DNA of 64,000 nt from Asticcacaulis sp. AC460 (GCF_000495795.1 NZ_AWGD01000020.1:62001-126000), one strand, 5' to 3'; shown: positions 52,854 through 61,849, counted from the first letter of the stretch. Program-made: numbers and translations. Notes: generated from the letters alone by a model not told the origin.

Positions 52854-53675
52854 GTGAGCAGCCACACCCAAGCCCCCGTCAAGCGGGTCACCGCACCGGA
52901 TATCATCGCCCGCAAGGGCAAGGAGCCTCTGGTCGTTCTGACGGCCTATTCGGCGCCCATGGCGGAAATCCTGGACGACCACTGCGATATTCTGCTGGTG
53001 GGCGACAGTGTCGGCATGGTGGTTCACGGCCTGCCCAATACGATCGGTGTGACCCTGGATATGATGTCGCTGCACGGCAAGGCCGTCATGCGCGGCTCCC
53101 GGCGTGCCTTTGTCGTCATCGACATGCCGTTTGGTTCGTACGAGGCCGGACCTGAGCAGGCCTTCCAGAACGCCGTCCAACTGCTCAAGGAGACCGGGGC
53201 CCAGGCCGTCAAGGTCGAAAGCGGTCCGACGGTTGCCGACACCATCGAATATCTGGTCCGGCGCGGTATCGCCGTCATGGGCCACGTCGGGCTCAGGCCT
53301 CAGGCTGTCAATGTCGACGGCGGGTTCAAGGCCAAGGGGCGGACCGAGGCGGAACGCGACAAGGTGATCAAGGAAGCCCTGGCGACGGACGCGGCCGGCG
53401 CTTTTGCGATCGTGATCGAGGGGGTTGCCGCCGACCTGGCGGGCGAAATCACCAATATGGTCAAGGCGCCGACCATCGGAATCGGCGCCTCGAACGCCTG
53501 CGACGGCCAGGTCCTGGTGGTTGACGACATGCTGGGCCTGTTCGACTGGTCGCCCAAGTTCGTGCGCCGCTATGCCGACCTGCGCGGCGAAATCGCCACG
53601 GCCGCCGCGCAATACGCCAAAGATGTCAGGGCGCGCAGCTTTCCCGCCCCAGAAGAGACATATTTTGCTAAGTAA
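52854..53675 (+). CDS. panB: 3-methyl-2-oxobutanoate hydroxymethyltransferase
   Basis: A 273-residue enzyme of pantothenate synthesis that adds a hydroxymethyl group from methylene-tetrahydrofolate to ketoisovalerate. Family motifs are [27 protein letters not shown] with the metal-binding Asp, [10 protein letters not shown], and [10 protein letters not shown]. It starts at GTG 52854. It is a decameric cytosolic enzyme; no panC is next to it in this window. A hairpin separates it from the sigma operon. Confidence 0.95.
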   Translation: MSSHTQAPVKRVTAPDIIARKGKEPLVVLTAYSAPMAEILDDHCDILLVGDSVGMVVHGLPNTIGVTLDMMSLHGKAVMRGSRRAFVVIDMPFGSYEAGPEQAFQNAVQLLKETGAQAVKVESGPTVADTIEYLVRRGIAVMGHVGLRPQAVNVDGGFKAKGRTEAERDKVIKEALATDAAGAFAIVIEGVAADLAGEITNMVKAPTIGIGASNACDGQVLVVDDMLGLFDWSPKFVRRYADLRGEIATAAAQYAKDVRARSFPAPEETYFAK

Positions 53676-53814
53676 TAAGCTCTGACATGAGTTAGGGGGC
53701 GGGTGTGCACCGTATAACGGTTGCGCAAGCCTGAGGCTTTGGCTAGGTTCGCGCCGACAAGGATGCGCGCCTTAACCATGGCCGCCCGCAAACGATAAGA
53801 CTAGGGATGCTCCG

Positions 53815-54555
53815 TTGAGCGATATTTTTGAAGAAACCGAAGAAAACCTGCGCGCCCAGGAATGGACCCGCATTGCCAAAAAGGCCGCCCCCTGGGCCGC
53901 CGGGATTGGCGCTGTGGCTCTGGCGGGCGCGCTTGGGGTCTGGGGTTTCACAACCTGGCAGGACCAGGAATCGGCCAAGGCGTCGGAAACCTTCCAGGCC
54001 GGCATCGAGGCCGCCGACAAGGGGGACAGCGCCGCCGCCAAGGCCAGTTTCGAGACGACGGCCAAGGGGAGCAATTCCACCTACAAGGCCATGTCGTTGA
54101 TGCAGCTGGCGGGTCTGGCCCATCGTGACGGCAAGATCGACGACGCTATCCGGCTGTTCGATGAGGCTGCCAAGGCGTCGGGCGATCCCCGTGTCGGCGA
54201 CCTTGCCGCGCTGAAGGCCGCCTATCTGGTCATGGACAAGGGCGTCTTCGCCGACAGCCAGAAGCGTCTGACGCCGCTGACGGCCGACAAGCGCCCCTAT
54301 GCCTATCTGGCCAAGGAAGCCCTGGCCATGTCCAAGCTGCAAAACGGCGACGCCACCGGTGCCCGGGCCGACCTCAATGCCCTGTCGTTTGCGCTGGACG
54401 CGCCGGACGGCCTGAAGCAACGCGCCCAGTTGGCCGTCCAGGCCATCGACTCGGGCGCTGGGCCGGCGGTCAAGTCGATCATGGCCCTGCCGGAGGCCAA
54501 GACCCAAACCCTGCCCGGCGGCCTGCCGCCGGGCCTGAATATCCCGCAGCAATAA
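53815..54555 (+). CDS. YfgM-like membrane-anchored TPR protein
   Basis: A 246-residue protein starting at TTG 53815. One membrane helix (about 26-46) precedes a periplasmic region of TPR-like helices with AIRLFDEAAKASGDPRVGDLA and AYLAKEALAMSKLQNGDATGA, ending in a Pro/Gly-rich tail. This matches YfgM, an ancillary protein of the SecYEG-chaperone network, and the position directly before bamB (25 bases) is the same as in enterobacteria (yfgM-bamB). It probably helps hand over secreted proteins in the periplasm. Confidence 0.75.
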   Translation: MSDIFEETEENLRAQEWTRIAKKAAPWAAGIGAVALAGALGVWGFTTWQDQESAKASETFQAGIEAADKGDSAAAKASFETTAKGSNSTYKAMSLMQLAGLAHRDGKIDDAIRLFDEAAKASGDPRVGDLAALKAAYLVMDKGVFADSQKRLTPLTADKRPYAYLAKEALAMSKLQNGDATGARADLNALSFALDAPDGLKQRAQLAVQAIDSGAGPAVKSIMALPEAKTQTLPGGLPPGLNIPQQ

Positions 54556-54580
54556 TCCTTTCGCTCATTTGGTCCTCTGC

Positions 54581-55999
54581 ATGGAAACCGCATCGATGTT
54601 GTCATTCTCGAAACGCCCGGCAAAAGGCGCCGCTGTTCTTGCCCTGGTCGTGGCTGCGGGTCTCGCGCTGCAAGGCTGCTCGACCATCAGCAAGATCACC
54701 AAGAGGGAAGACCCGGAAAACCAGGCGGTCGCTTCGCAGGGCCAGCGGATTTCCATCGTCGCTTTCGATCAGAAGCTGACGCCGTCCAAGAGCCTAAAGG
54801 ATGTCGGCTACTACCTGCCGCCGGCGGCCACGGTCACGGCGTGGCCGGTGGCCGGCGGTCCTGTCCAGTCGGTGCAGCATAGTAATGCCGCCGCCGGCTT
54901 CCAGGTCGCCTGGACGAAGTCCATCGGCGTCGCCAGCAAGGAGCGGACGGAAGTTATCGCCCAGCCGGTTTCGGACGGCCAGCGTATCTATACCCTGGAC
55001 GGTCAGGCCAAGGTTACCGCCTTCGACGTCGCCAGCGGCGCCGAGGTGTGGTCGGTTGATCTGGATCCGAAGCTGAAGCGTGACAAGCACGGTTTCGGCG
55101 GCGGCCTGGCCCTGACCCAGGACGGCAAGCTGTTCGTCACCTCGGGCTACCGCTCGATCAACGCGCTCGACGCGGCTTCCGGCGCCATCATCTGGCAAAA
55201 GCCGGTCGATACCCAGTTTCACGCTGCGCCGACCGTTGACGGGACGCACGTCTACGCTACCGATGTCGATAACCAGATTTTCGCTTTCGACCAGGCGACC
55301 GGCGAGATGAAATGGACCTATCAGGCCATCGCCGAGCCGGCCCGCATCCTCAAGTCGGCAGCGCCGATCGTCTCCGGCGACCTGGTCATCGCGCCGTTCT
55401 CGTCGGGCGAGCTGGTGGCCTTGAGCGCTTCAACAGGTGATCCGGTCTGGGAACAGACCCTGGCCCAATCGGCCCGGACCAATGCATTGTCGCAGATACG
55501 CGATATCGCCGGCCGTCCGGTGATGTACGACAATGTGGTGTATGCGGCGTCGCACTCCGGCGTCTTTGCCGCCATGGATGCCCGCACGGGCCAGCAGAAA
55601 TGGCAGGTTCCGGCCGACAGCGTCAACTCACCGTGGGTCGCCGGCGACGTGGTGTTCCTGACCTCGTTGCAGGGCGAGCTGATGGCCGTCAGCCGCGATA
55701 GCGGTCAGATCTACTGGATCGAGGACCTCAACGACGGCAAGCAGCGCATAAAGAAGGGCTTTTTCGGCATGGGCCGCGAGAAGATGGTCGGAAAGGTGCC
55801 GCAATGGGCCGGTCCGGTCCTGGCCTCCAACCGCCTGATCATGGTCAATTCCGACGGTGACGCCGTGTCCTATGATCCGAATACGGGCAAGCCGACCGGC
55901 GAACTGAAGCTGGGTGGCGCGGCCTATATTGCGCCGATCCTGGTGGGTAACACCATGTTCGTGGTGACCGACGACGCCAAGCTGGTGGCGATTCGCTAA
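54581..55999 (+). CDS. bamB: Outer membrane assembly lipoprotein BamB
   Basis: A 472-residue lipoprotein with a signal peptide and lipobox LQGC, followed by an eight-bladed PQQ-like beta-propeller with repeated GQRIYTLDGQAKVTAFD, GKLFVTSGYRSINALD and MYDNVVYAASHSGVFAAMD units. It is the BamB subunit of the BAM complex that inserts outer-membrane proteins with BamA. ATG 54581 or ATG 54596 could be the start; both keep the signal peptide. In many alphaproteobacteria the Der GTPase follows; here a xylanase gene does. Confidence 0.88.
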   Translation: METASMLSFSKRPAKGAAVLALVVAAGLALQGCSTISKITKREDPENQAVASQGQRISIVAFDQKLTPSKSLKDVGYYLPPAATVTAWPVAGGPVQSVQHSNAAAGFQVAWTKSIGVASKERTEVIAQPVSDGQRIYTLDGQAKVTAFDVASGAEVWSVDLDPKLKRDKHGFGGGLALTQDGKLFVTSGYRSINALDAASGAIIWQKPVDTQFHAAPTVDGTHVYATDVDNQIFAFDQATGEMKWTYQAIAEPARILKSAAPIVSGDLVIAPFSSGELVALSASTGDPVWEQTLAQSARTNALSQIRDIAGRPVMYDNVVYAASHSGVFAAMDARTGQQKWQVPADSVNSPWVAGDVVFLTSLQGELMAVSRDSGQIYWIEDLNDGKQRIKKGFFGMGREKMVGKVPQWAGPVLASNRLIMVNSDGDAVSYDPNTGKPTGELKLGGAAYIAPILVGNTMFVVTDDAKLVAIR

Positions 56000-56026
56000 A
56001 CGACTATCTGTAAAACAGGCCGGTCC

Positions 56027-56054
56027 GACGCCTCCGCCGTTGCGCGGAGGCGTC
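56027..56054 (+). terminator. Hairpin after bamB
   Basis: An 11-bp perfect stem (56027-56037 with 56044-56054, GACGCCTCCGC with GCGGAGGCGTC) lies 27 bases after bamB. A T-rich stretch comes eight bases later, so termination is plausible but not of the classic form. Confidence 0.6.
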
Positions 56055-56079
56055 ATCACGCCATTGTTTTTGCGGTCTA

Positions 56080-56098
56080 TGTTAGCGCTACCTTGACA
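56080..56098 (+). promoter_or_regulatory. XylR-type operator abutting the xylanase promoter
   Basis: TGTTAGCGCTACC (56080-56092) matches 13 of 14 positions of the inverted consensus known for the Caulobacter LacI-type xylose repressor XylR (TGGTAGCGCTAACA). The next bases are TTGACA (56093-56098), a perfect -35 hexamer, so a bound repressor would block the promoter of the xylanase gene 60 bases downstream. Confidence 0.75.
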
Positions 56099-56157
56099 GT
56101 TGGTGAAAACATCTCCACGCTGGCTTTCAACGATAAAAACGTCTTGGGAGAAGATAC

Positions 56158-57393
56158 ATGACCGCAAAGGTCTGCATGGATCGCCGCGCGCTGGTACTTG
56201 GCGCCGCGGCGTCCACCCTTTTGGCTTCATGCGGCGGAGGGGGCGGAGGGAGTTCCTCAGGCGGTGGAGGTGGCAGCACCTCTTCCAGCAGTTCGTCGTC
56301 GTCCTCGAGCAGTTCCTCGTCCAGCAGTAGCAGTTCCAGCCTTCCGGATCCGGCGACGGCGCCAGCGTTGAAGACGCATTTCGCCTCCAAATTCAAGATC
56401 GGCATGGCCGTCGATCCTGGACAGGCCGCCAATGCGGTGACCAATGCGGTCCTGTTGAAACACGCCAGCAGTATCACGGCTGAAAGTGTCATGAAGGCCA
56501 ATCCGATTGGCGTGTCTGCGGGCGTTTATAACTATACCTCTGCCGATCAGCTTATAACCCTGGCCCAGACCAACGGCATCGAGGTCCGGGGCCACGCTCT
56601 TTTGTGGCACCAGACCTCTCCAGCCTGGTTCTTCGAGGGCGATACGACCGCCCCGGGCTACAAGGCCACCGTCCGGGCGAGGCTGGAGACCTATATCACC
56701 GACGTCGTCACCCATTTCAAAGGCAAGGTCTACGCCTGGGATGTGGTCAATGAAGCCACCAGCGACGATGCCTCCGGCAACTATCGCAATTCCCAGTGGT
56801 ATCAGATCTTCGGGCCCGATTATATCGAGATTGCCTTCCGCGCTGCCCGCGCTGCGGACCCGACGGTTCAGTTGTTCATCAATGATTACGGGACCGAAGA
56901 TACGGCGAAGCTGGGCCGGTTCATGGCCATTGTCGACACAATGTTGGCGCGGGGCGTGCCGATCGATGGTATCGGACACCAGCTCCATATCAATTCGACC
57001 TGGCCGCCGGTTGCCAATGTCAAGGCGGCCTTCGTGGCGGCCGAAACCCGCAGCCTGATCAATCACGTCACCGAACTGGATGTCTCGCTGTACACCACCG
57101 ATTCGGGCAGTTGCTACAGTTCGCCGCCAACGGGTTGCCAGGCGGCCTTTGTCGCCGGTACGGTCGCTTACAGTGATGCCCTGCGCGCCCAGGCCCTGCA
57201 GTATCGCGCCATGTTCAACCTGTTCCAGGAGCACGCCAGCGTGAAGTCGGTGACCATGTGGGGCGTGGCCGACAACAGCACCTGGCTGTCGACCTTCCCG
57301 ACGGCGCGGCTGAACCATCCGCTGTTGTTCGATACGGCAGGGAACCCGAAATCGGCATTCTGGGCTGTGGTGGACGTAGGATTTACCCCCTAA
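56158..57393 (+). CDS. GH10 endo-1,4-beta-xylanase lipoprotein
   Basis: A 411-residue glycoside hydrolase family 10 enzyme that cuts the xylan backbone. The acid/base Glu199 is in WDVVNEA and the nucleophile Glu307 in VTELDVSLY; GHALLWHQTSPAW and HQLHIN line the active cleft. The N-terminus has a twin-Arg start (DRRALVLG) and a lipobox LLASC, so it is tethered to the membrane, probably the outer one facing out. Between anchor and enzyme is a Gly stretch and 20 successive Ser encoded by mixed codons, a flexible spacer. A XylR-type operator with an abutting -35 lies upstream, which suggests induction by xylose. Confidence 0.92.
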   Translation: MTAKVCMDRRALVLGAAASTLLASCGGGGGGSSSGGGGGSTSSSSSSSSSSSSSSSSSSSSLPDPATAPALKTHFASKFKIGMAVDPGQAANAVTNAVLLKHASSITAESVMKANPIGVSAGVYNYTSADQLITLAQTNGIEVRGHALLWHQTSPAWFFEGDTTAPGYKATVRARLETYITDVVTHFKGKVYAWDVVNEATSDDASGNYRNSQWYQIFGPDYIEIAFRAARAADPTVQLFINDYGTEDTAKLGRFMAIVDTMLARGVPIDGIGHQLHINSTWPPVANVKAAFVAAETRSLINHVTELDVSLYTTDSGSCYSSPPTGCQAAFVAGTVAYSDALRAQALQYRAMFNLFQEHASVKSVTMWGVADNSTWLSTFPTARLNHPLLFDTAGNPKSAFWAVVDVGFTP

Positions 57394-57494
57394 GGCGCAG
57401 GCTTCTGTGAAAAATCGCATTCAGCCTGTTGCCAGTTGCCGCAAGCGCTGATACATCGCACGGCTCAATGCGACGGCGCCTGGCGCTTAGCAAT

Positions 57495-57570
57495 AGGGGT
57501 ATAGCTCAGCTGGTAGAGCGTCGGTCTCCAAAACCGAAGGTCGTGGGTTCGAGCCCCTCTGCCCCTGCCA
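57495..57570 (+). tRNA. tRNA-Trp (anticodon CCA)
   Basis: A complete cloverleaf: acceptor AGGGGTA pairs with TGCCCCT, D-arm GCTCAGCTGG, anticodon loop CTCCAAA with anticodon CCA, T-loop GGTTCGAGCCC, and an encoded GCCA end. It lies upstream of secE, as tRNA-Trp does in many bacteria. Confidence 0.96.
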
Positions 57571-57581
57571 ATCTCTTTAAG

Positions 57582-57617
57582 TGAGGCTTGAAATATTGGT
57601 TTCGAGCCTCATTTCTG
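57582..57617 (+). terminator. Terminator of tRNA-Trp
   Basis: A 12-bp stem (57582-57593 with 57600-57611, one wobble) with a six-base loop is followed by TTTCTG. It lies 11 bases after the tRNA. Confidence 0.75.
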
Positions 57618-57651
57618 TTGCTCAAAGCAGCAGATAACCCACAGGCTGAAT

Positions 57652-57972
57652 ATGGTGAAGAAACCAGAGGTCAAGAACAAGACGGTCCAGGGTGGCAAGG
57701 CCACCGGGGGTACCGCCATCGGCAAGATCGAACCGGTGAAGGCGGCTGCGGCGGATACTGCCGACAAGGCGCCGAAGAAACCGTTCAATCCGGTCAAGTT
57801 CTTCAGTGAAGTGCGCCAGGAAGCGCGCAAGATCACCTGGACTTCGCGCAAGGAAACCTGGATCACGACGGTGTTCGTCATGATCATGGTCGTGCTGGCC
57901 GGTATCTTCTTCTTAATCGTTGACGCAGCGCTGGGCTGGGGCGCCAGGCTGCTCACCCAGATCGGCGCATAA
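57652..57972 (+). CDS. secE: Preprotein translocase subunit SecE
   Basis: A 106-residue protein. The first 50 residues are a Lys/Ala/Thr-rich cytoplasmic extension typical of alphaproteobacteria. The conserved amphipathic segment FFSEVRQEARKITWTSRKET is followed by one membrane helix. SecE clamps SecY in the translocon. It is followed after nine bases by nusG, the standard secE-nusG pair. Confidence 0.94.
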   Translation: MVKKPEVKNKTVQGGKATGGTAIGKIEPVKAAAADTADKAPKKPFNPVKFFSEVRQEARKITWTSRKETWITTVFVMIMVVLAGIFFLIVDAALGWGARLLTQIGA

Positions 57973-57981
57973 GGAATTCCG

Positions 57982-58557
57982 ATGGCCAATCCTGCTCAAG
58001 ACATCACCGCTGCGGTGTCGAACCCGAACCACAAGTGGTATATCGTCCACGCCTATTCCAACTTCGAGAAGAAGGTGGCCGAGTCGCTGCGCGAGCAGGC
58101 CAAGTCCCAGGGCCTGGAAGACAAGTTTTCCGAAATCCTGGTGCCGACCGAAGAGGTCGTCGAGGTCCGCCGCGGCCGCAAGTTCAACTCCGAACGCAAG
58201 TTCTTCCCGGGCTATGTCCTTGTGAAGATGGAACTTTCGGACGAAGCCTATCACCTGGTCAAGAATACGCCGAAGGTGACCGGCTTCCTGGGATCGGGCT
58301 CCAAGCCGATGCCGGTGTCCGAAAAGGAAGTCCAGCGCATCGTCGGTAGTGTCGACGCGGCGGTGGAACGTCCCAAGCCCGTCCTGGCGTTCGACATCGG
58401 CGAAAAGGTCAAGATTACGTCGGGTCACTTTGCTTCGTTCGACGGCGTCGTCGAGAGCGTCGATCCGGAGCATGCCCGTCTGCGGGTGTCGGTGTCGATC
58501 TTCGGACGCGCCACGCCGGTCGAACTCGAATACGGCCAGGTCGAGAAGACTGCCTAA
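57982..58557 (+). CDS. nusG: Transcription termination/antitermination factor NusG
   Basis: A 191-residue protein with an N-terminal NGN domain that contacts RNA polymerase (HKWYIVHAYSNFEKKVAESL, FFPGYVLVKM) and a C-terminal KOW domain (FDIGEKVKITSGHFASFDGVV, FGRATPVELEY). It links polymerase to Rho and the ribosome. It is followed by a strong terminator instead of directly by rplK, so in this genome the secE-nusG and rplK-rplA units are separately terminated. Confidence 0.96.
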   Translation: MANPAQDITAAVSNPNHKWYIVHAYSNFEKKVAESLREQAKSQGLEDKFSEILVPTEEVVEVRRGRKFNSERKFFPGYVLVKMELSDEAYHLVKNTPKVTGFLGSGSKPMPVSEKEVQRIVGSVDAAVERPKPVLAFDIGEKVKITSGHFASFDGVVESVDPEHARLRVSVSIFGRATPVELEYGQVEKTA

Positions 58558-58580
58558 AATCGATACTTCAGGAATACTGG

Positions 58581-58607
58581 AAACGCCTCGGGAAACCGGG
58601 GCGTTTT
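58581..58607 (+). terminator. Rho-independent terminator of nusG
   Basis: An 11-bp stem (58581-58591 with 58596-58606, one wobble) with a GAAA tetraloop ends in a T4 run (58604-58607). It lies 24 bases after the nusG stop. Confidence 0.85.
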
Positions 58608-58681
58608 CGTGTTTCCGGAGAGGTGCTTCATTCTGGGTTCAGGTTGCCGGGTTCAGTGTCGCCGCCGTGAAGGAGATTTCG

Positions 58682-60628
58682 TTGAAAATCGTATACGCCC
58701 TCCTGGCGGCGGCGGCCTTGCCGGCTGCCGCGGAAGACGTCATCGTGCGCGGAAAGCTACCGGTCGTCGAAAAGACCGATCGGTTGAGCTACGAGGTGGC
58801 GAAGGAGACATCCGGTCTTGTTGTCGACCTGCTGCGGACGGTGCCGTCGGTGACGGTCACGCCGGAAGGCACGGTGGCGTTGCGCGGTGTGGCGGCGACC
58901 GTCCTGATCGACGGCAAGGTCCCGCCGGAAGGCAATGCCGCCGTGCGCAACCTGGCCGCTTCAGATGTGCTGCGCATTGAGGTGCTGACGGCGCCGTCAG
59001 CGCAGTACGGCAATGAAGGCGGGGTGATCAACATCGTTACCCGCAAGCGGCGCAAGGTCGGTGGCGACTTGAACCTGGAAGGTAACACGCTCAGCCAGGG
59101 GAGTCTGGGGCTGTCGGGGGTGATGACCCAGGGGCCGTGGACCTATCATGGCCGGGTTTTTCTTGATCACTACCAGAACCGTTCGACCCTGCTGCAGCAT
59201 CAGGAACTGCCGGACGGGGCAGGGGACTATTGGGTCAGTGACCGGGTCGACCGCACGGATTACGGTTCCGACAATGTCACCGGTTCGCTCAGCGCCGAGT
59301 ATGCCCTGTCCGACAAGGCCGAGATCACCGTTAAGGGTGAGTATGGTAATTTCGTCTCGCAGTCGGACGGCGCGGCGCAGTCGCGCGGCGACGATCTCTT
59401 CGACGAGGTGTCGGCGATCAAGACCGGCAATCGCGATAGCCGGTTTCAGGCCGTCTATGCCCACAGCGGCGCCGGACAGTTGCGTCTGGCCTATGATCAC
59501 ACCCAGGAGGTGCGTGATTTCGCCGCCAGCTACGACCGCGATACGGGCGGCGGTTATACGACGGCGACCGGGCGCGATACCAGCGAAGACCTGATCGAAG
59601 GCGATTACGAGCGCCGGTTCGGAAAGCGATTGCTGACGGCCGGATTTTCCTGGGACCGCAGCGACAGCCGCATCCGTAATCTCTATGTCAACCGCGGCGT
59701 CCAGATGGCGGTGGCGGATTTCGATTCGGTCTTTGAGGGCACAGAAACCCTGAGCGCGCTCTATGCCACCTGGCAGAATCCGGTGGGGAAATGGACGCTG
59801 TTGCCGGGCGTGCGGATCGAACGCCAGAAGCTGGACCTGCCGGGTGGGCGTGAACTGGATTTTGTCGATACCCTGCCGTCGCTGCATGCCGACCGGGCTG
59901 TGGGCGAGAAGGGACGGTTGCGATTGAGCGTGTTGCGGCGGGTCGACCGGCCGCCCTTGCGGGACTACGATGAGACGCCGCGCTATATCGGCGCCAAGCA
60001 GGTCGTGGCCGGCAATCCCAGCCTGGAGCCGCAGATTACCAACGGTTTCGAAGCGCGCTACAGTTTCGATGATGTACGGTTCAGTGCGTCGGCCACGGTG
60101 TATGTGCGCGAAACCCGTGGCGATTTCTCGCCCTATACCGAGGTCTTGAGTAACGGCCTGCTGATGACGACGACCATCAATTCGGGCGTCAGCCGGTCGG
60201 GCGGGGCGGAGGTGACATTGCGCGGCACGGTCGGTGAGCGCGTTACCTATTCGGTCAACGCCAACCTGTTCTATGCCGAGGTGCCGTTTGAAGGCGAGGC
60301 GACCTTGCGTGGCCGTACCAACGGCTCGGGTAATGCCCTGGTCGAGTACCGCGCCGGCAATGGCGACCGCTACCAGGTGAACATATCGGGTTTCAGCCGG
60401 ACCCTGACCTATCAGGGCTATGGCAATGGGTTTTATCGGACGGACATCAGCTACACCCGGCAACTTAACGACCGGTTGTCCATGGTTCTCAGCCTGAACG
60501 ACGCCTTCAACAGCTCGGGCTATGCTTCGGTGATCGATACGCCGGCCTTGCGGTTGCGGACCGAGAGCCGGCCGGATAACCGTGCCTTGAAGGTAGCCCT
60601 GGCGTGGAAGCTGGGCGGCGGGTTATAG
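58682..60628 (+). CDS. TonB-dependent outer membrane receptor, OMP beta-barrel type
   Basis: A 648-residue receptor starting at TTG 58682 with AGGAG six bases upstream. A signal peptide of about 19 residues ends AAAE. The plug has VVDLLRTVPSVTVTPEGTVAL, VLIDGKVPPEGN, and VEVLTAPSAQYGNEGGVINIV. The barrel ends in LKVALAWKLGGGL. This compact form without an N-terminal carboxypeptidase-like domain fits the OMP_b-brl_3 group. The substrate is unknown. It is inserted between nusG and rplK, has its own ribosome-binding site and is followed by an unknown gene in the same direction. Confidence 0.86.
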   Translation: MKIVYALLAAAALPAAAEDVIVRGKLPVVEKTDRLSYEVAKETSGLVVDLLRTVPSVTVTPEGTVALRGVAATVLIDGKVPPEGNAAVRNLAASDVLRIEVLTAPSAQYGNEGGVINIVTRKRRKVGGDLNLEGNTLSQGSLGLSGVMTQGPWTYHGRVFLDHYQNRSTLLQHQELPDGAGDYWVSDRVDRTDYGSDNVTGSLSAEYALSDKAEITVKGEYGNFVSQSDGAAQSRGDDLFDEVSAIKTGNRDSRFQAVYAHSGAGQLRLAYDHTQEVRDFAASYDRDTGGGYTTATGRDTSEDLIEGDYERRFGKRLLTAGFSWDRSDSRIRNLYVNRGVQMAVADFDSVFEGTETLSALYATWQNPVGKWTLLPGVRIERQKLDLPGGRELDFVDTLPSLHADRAVGEKGRLRLSVLRRVDRPPLRDYDETPRYIGAKQVVAGNPSLEPQITNGFEARYSFDDVRFSASATVYVRETRGDFSPYTEVLSNGLLMTTTINSGVSRSGGAEVTLRGTVGERVTYSVNANLFYAEVPFEGEATLRGRTNGSGNALVEYRAGNGDRYQVNISGFSRTLTYQGYGNGFYRTDISYTRQLNDRLSMVLSLNDAFNSSGYASVIDTPALRLRTESRPDNRALKVALAWKLGGGL

Positions 60629-60651
60629 CTTTCGGATACCTGGAGGGGCAT

Positions 60652-61278
60652 ATGACACAGGAAGCCGAAATTCAGAAGCTTTGCAAAGAGATTGGCCTGG
60701 ACAAATGGGGATTGAGTTCTGCCCGTAATTTTCTGATGGCCGCGATCTACCATCGAAGTTTACCCGGAACCCTGCCTGCCGATAAGCATGTTGCAATCAA
60801 TTCGGCTCTTCGCTTTGCGTCAGGGAGACTAACCTGCGGCGGTCGACATGGCGCTCCATGGGCTTTGGCAAAGCACATGAGCGTTGCTGCGGCCAATCGA
60901 AGGGCCGCTATCCGCGCGGACATAACAATTCCTGCGGCAAGAAAAATTCATCGGTGGAAGTCCGAGGTTACGTTCGAGCACAGGGATCCTGTTTCCCAGA
61001 TTGAGCACGATATATTTGACGCAGACGGAAACCTCATTGGAACAATTGACGACATCATTCTCCGTCTGCTGAAGTGCCCGCCGGTCATCATTCTGCGAAC
61101 CGAAGAGAAAGCGATAAAAGCCAAGTCCAAAGGAACTGCGGAAGAAAGGTATCGAGACACGAGAATTGAAATCACGGTTGTCGAGCAGACATCGGGTGAA
61201 TTTTTCGGAGATCCCGACCTTAAGCGCGTTGTTCGGAGAGGCAAGTATTTCGTGCCGGATGATCCTTTTGAGGCGTGA
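60652..61278 (+). CDS. Hypothetical protein
   Basis: A 208-residue soluble protein that I do not recognise. GGAGGGG four bases before ATG 60652 is a strong site. The sequence has an N-terminal helical part, a basic centre (ANRRAAIRADITIPAARKIH) and a strand-rich second half with FDADGNLIGTIDDIILRLLK. Its base composition is less GC-rich than the neighbouring nusG and ribosomal genes. It follows the TonB receptor after 23 bases. With the receptor it interrupts the usual nusG-rplK order. Confidence 0.55.
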   Translation: MTQEAEIQKLCKEIGLDKWGLSSARNFLMAAIYHRSLPGTLPADKHVAINSALRFASGRLTCGGRHGAPWALAKHMSVAAANRRAAIRADITIPAARKIHRWKSEVTFEHRDPVSQIEHDIFDADGNLIGTIDDIILRLLKCPPVIILRTEEKAIKAKSKGTAEERYRDTRIEITVVEQTSGEFFGDPDLKRVVRRGKYFVPDDPFEA

Positions 61279-61326
61279 GATAGCCTTCCACGCTTGCCTT
61301 TTCGATTGTAATTCGCTATAGGCCGC

Positions 61327-61405
61327 GCTCCCGTCTTTGGGCGGGTAAATCCGTGGGAGCAGAGATGCGCACCACGGCTCACAACGTCCCTCTCTTTGGG
61401 GACTT
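61327..61405 (+). promoter_or_regulatory. Structured rplK leader, candidate L1 operator
   Basis: The 141-bp leader has competing hairpins: GCTCCC (61327-61332) can pair with GGGAGC (61355-61360), and CCGTGG (61351-61356) with CCACGG (61372-61377), enclosing GAGCAGAGATGCGC. A third, small stem-loop lies at about 61386-61403. Ribosomal protein L1 represses its own operon in many bacteria by binding a leader hairpin of this general kind; the exact site here is not proved. Confidence 0.45.
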
Positions 61406-61419
61406 TATGGAGATATCCA

Positions 61420-61848
61420 ATGGCTAAGAAAATCCTGGGCTATATCAAGCTCCAGGTGAAGGCCGGCTCTGCCACGCCTTCGCCCCCCATCGGTCCTGCC
61501 TTGGGCCAGCGCGGCGTCAACATCATGGGTTTCTGTAAGGAATTCAACGCCCGCACCGAAAACGTCGAGAAGGGCACGCCGCTTCCGACCATCATCACCG
61601 TCTATCAAGACAAGTCGTTCACCTTCGTGACGAAGACGCCGCCGGCGACCTTCTTCATCAAGCAGGCCCTGAGCCTGAAGTCCGGCTCGAAGCTGCCGGG
61701 CCGTGACTCGGCCGGCAAGATCACGCGCCAGCAACTGCGCGATATCGCCGAAAAGAAGATGAAGGATCTGAGCGCCCACGATCTCGATCAGGCGACCAAG
61801 ATCATTGAAGGTTCCGCCCGTTCGATGGGCCTGCAGGTGGTGGACTGA
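61420..61848 (+). CDS. rplK: 50S ribosomal protein L11
   Basis: A 142-residue protein with the standard L11 features: [20 protein letters not shown], the [22 protein letters not shown] loop that contacts the GTPase centre and thiostrepton site, and a C-terminal RNA-binding domain with [19 protein letters not shown]. It forms the base of the L7/L12 stalk. It is followed by rplA after one base. Confidence 0.97.
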   Translation: MAKKILGYIKLQVKAGSATPSPPIGPALGQRGVNIMGFCKEFNARTENVEKGTPLPTIITVYQDKSFTFVTKTPPATFFIKQALSLKSGSKLPGRDSAGKITRQQLRDIAEKKMKDLSAHDLDQATKIIEGSARSMGLQVVD

Positions 61849-61849
61849 T

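Noticed and set aside
56216-56340. Gly/Ser run in the xylanase as a phase-variable repeat
   Set aside because: The codons are mixed and do not form a simple tandem unit, so slippage is unlikely.
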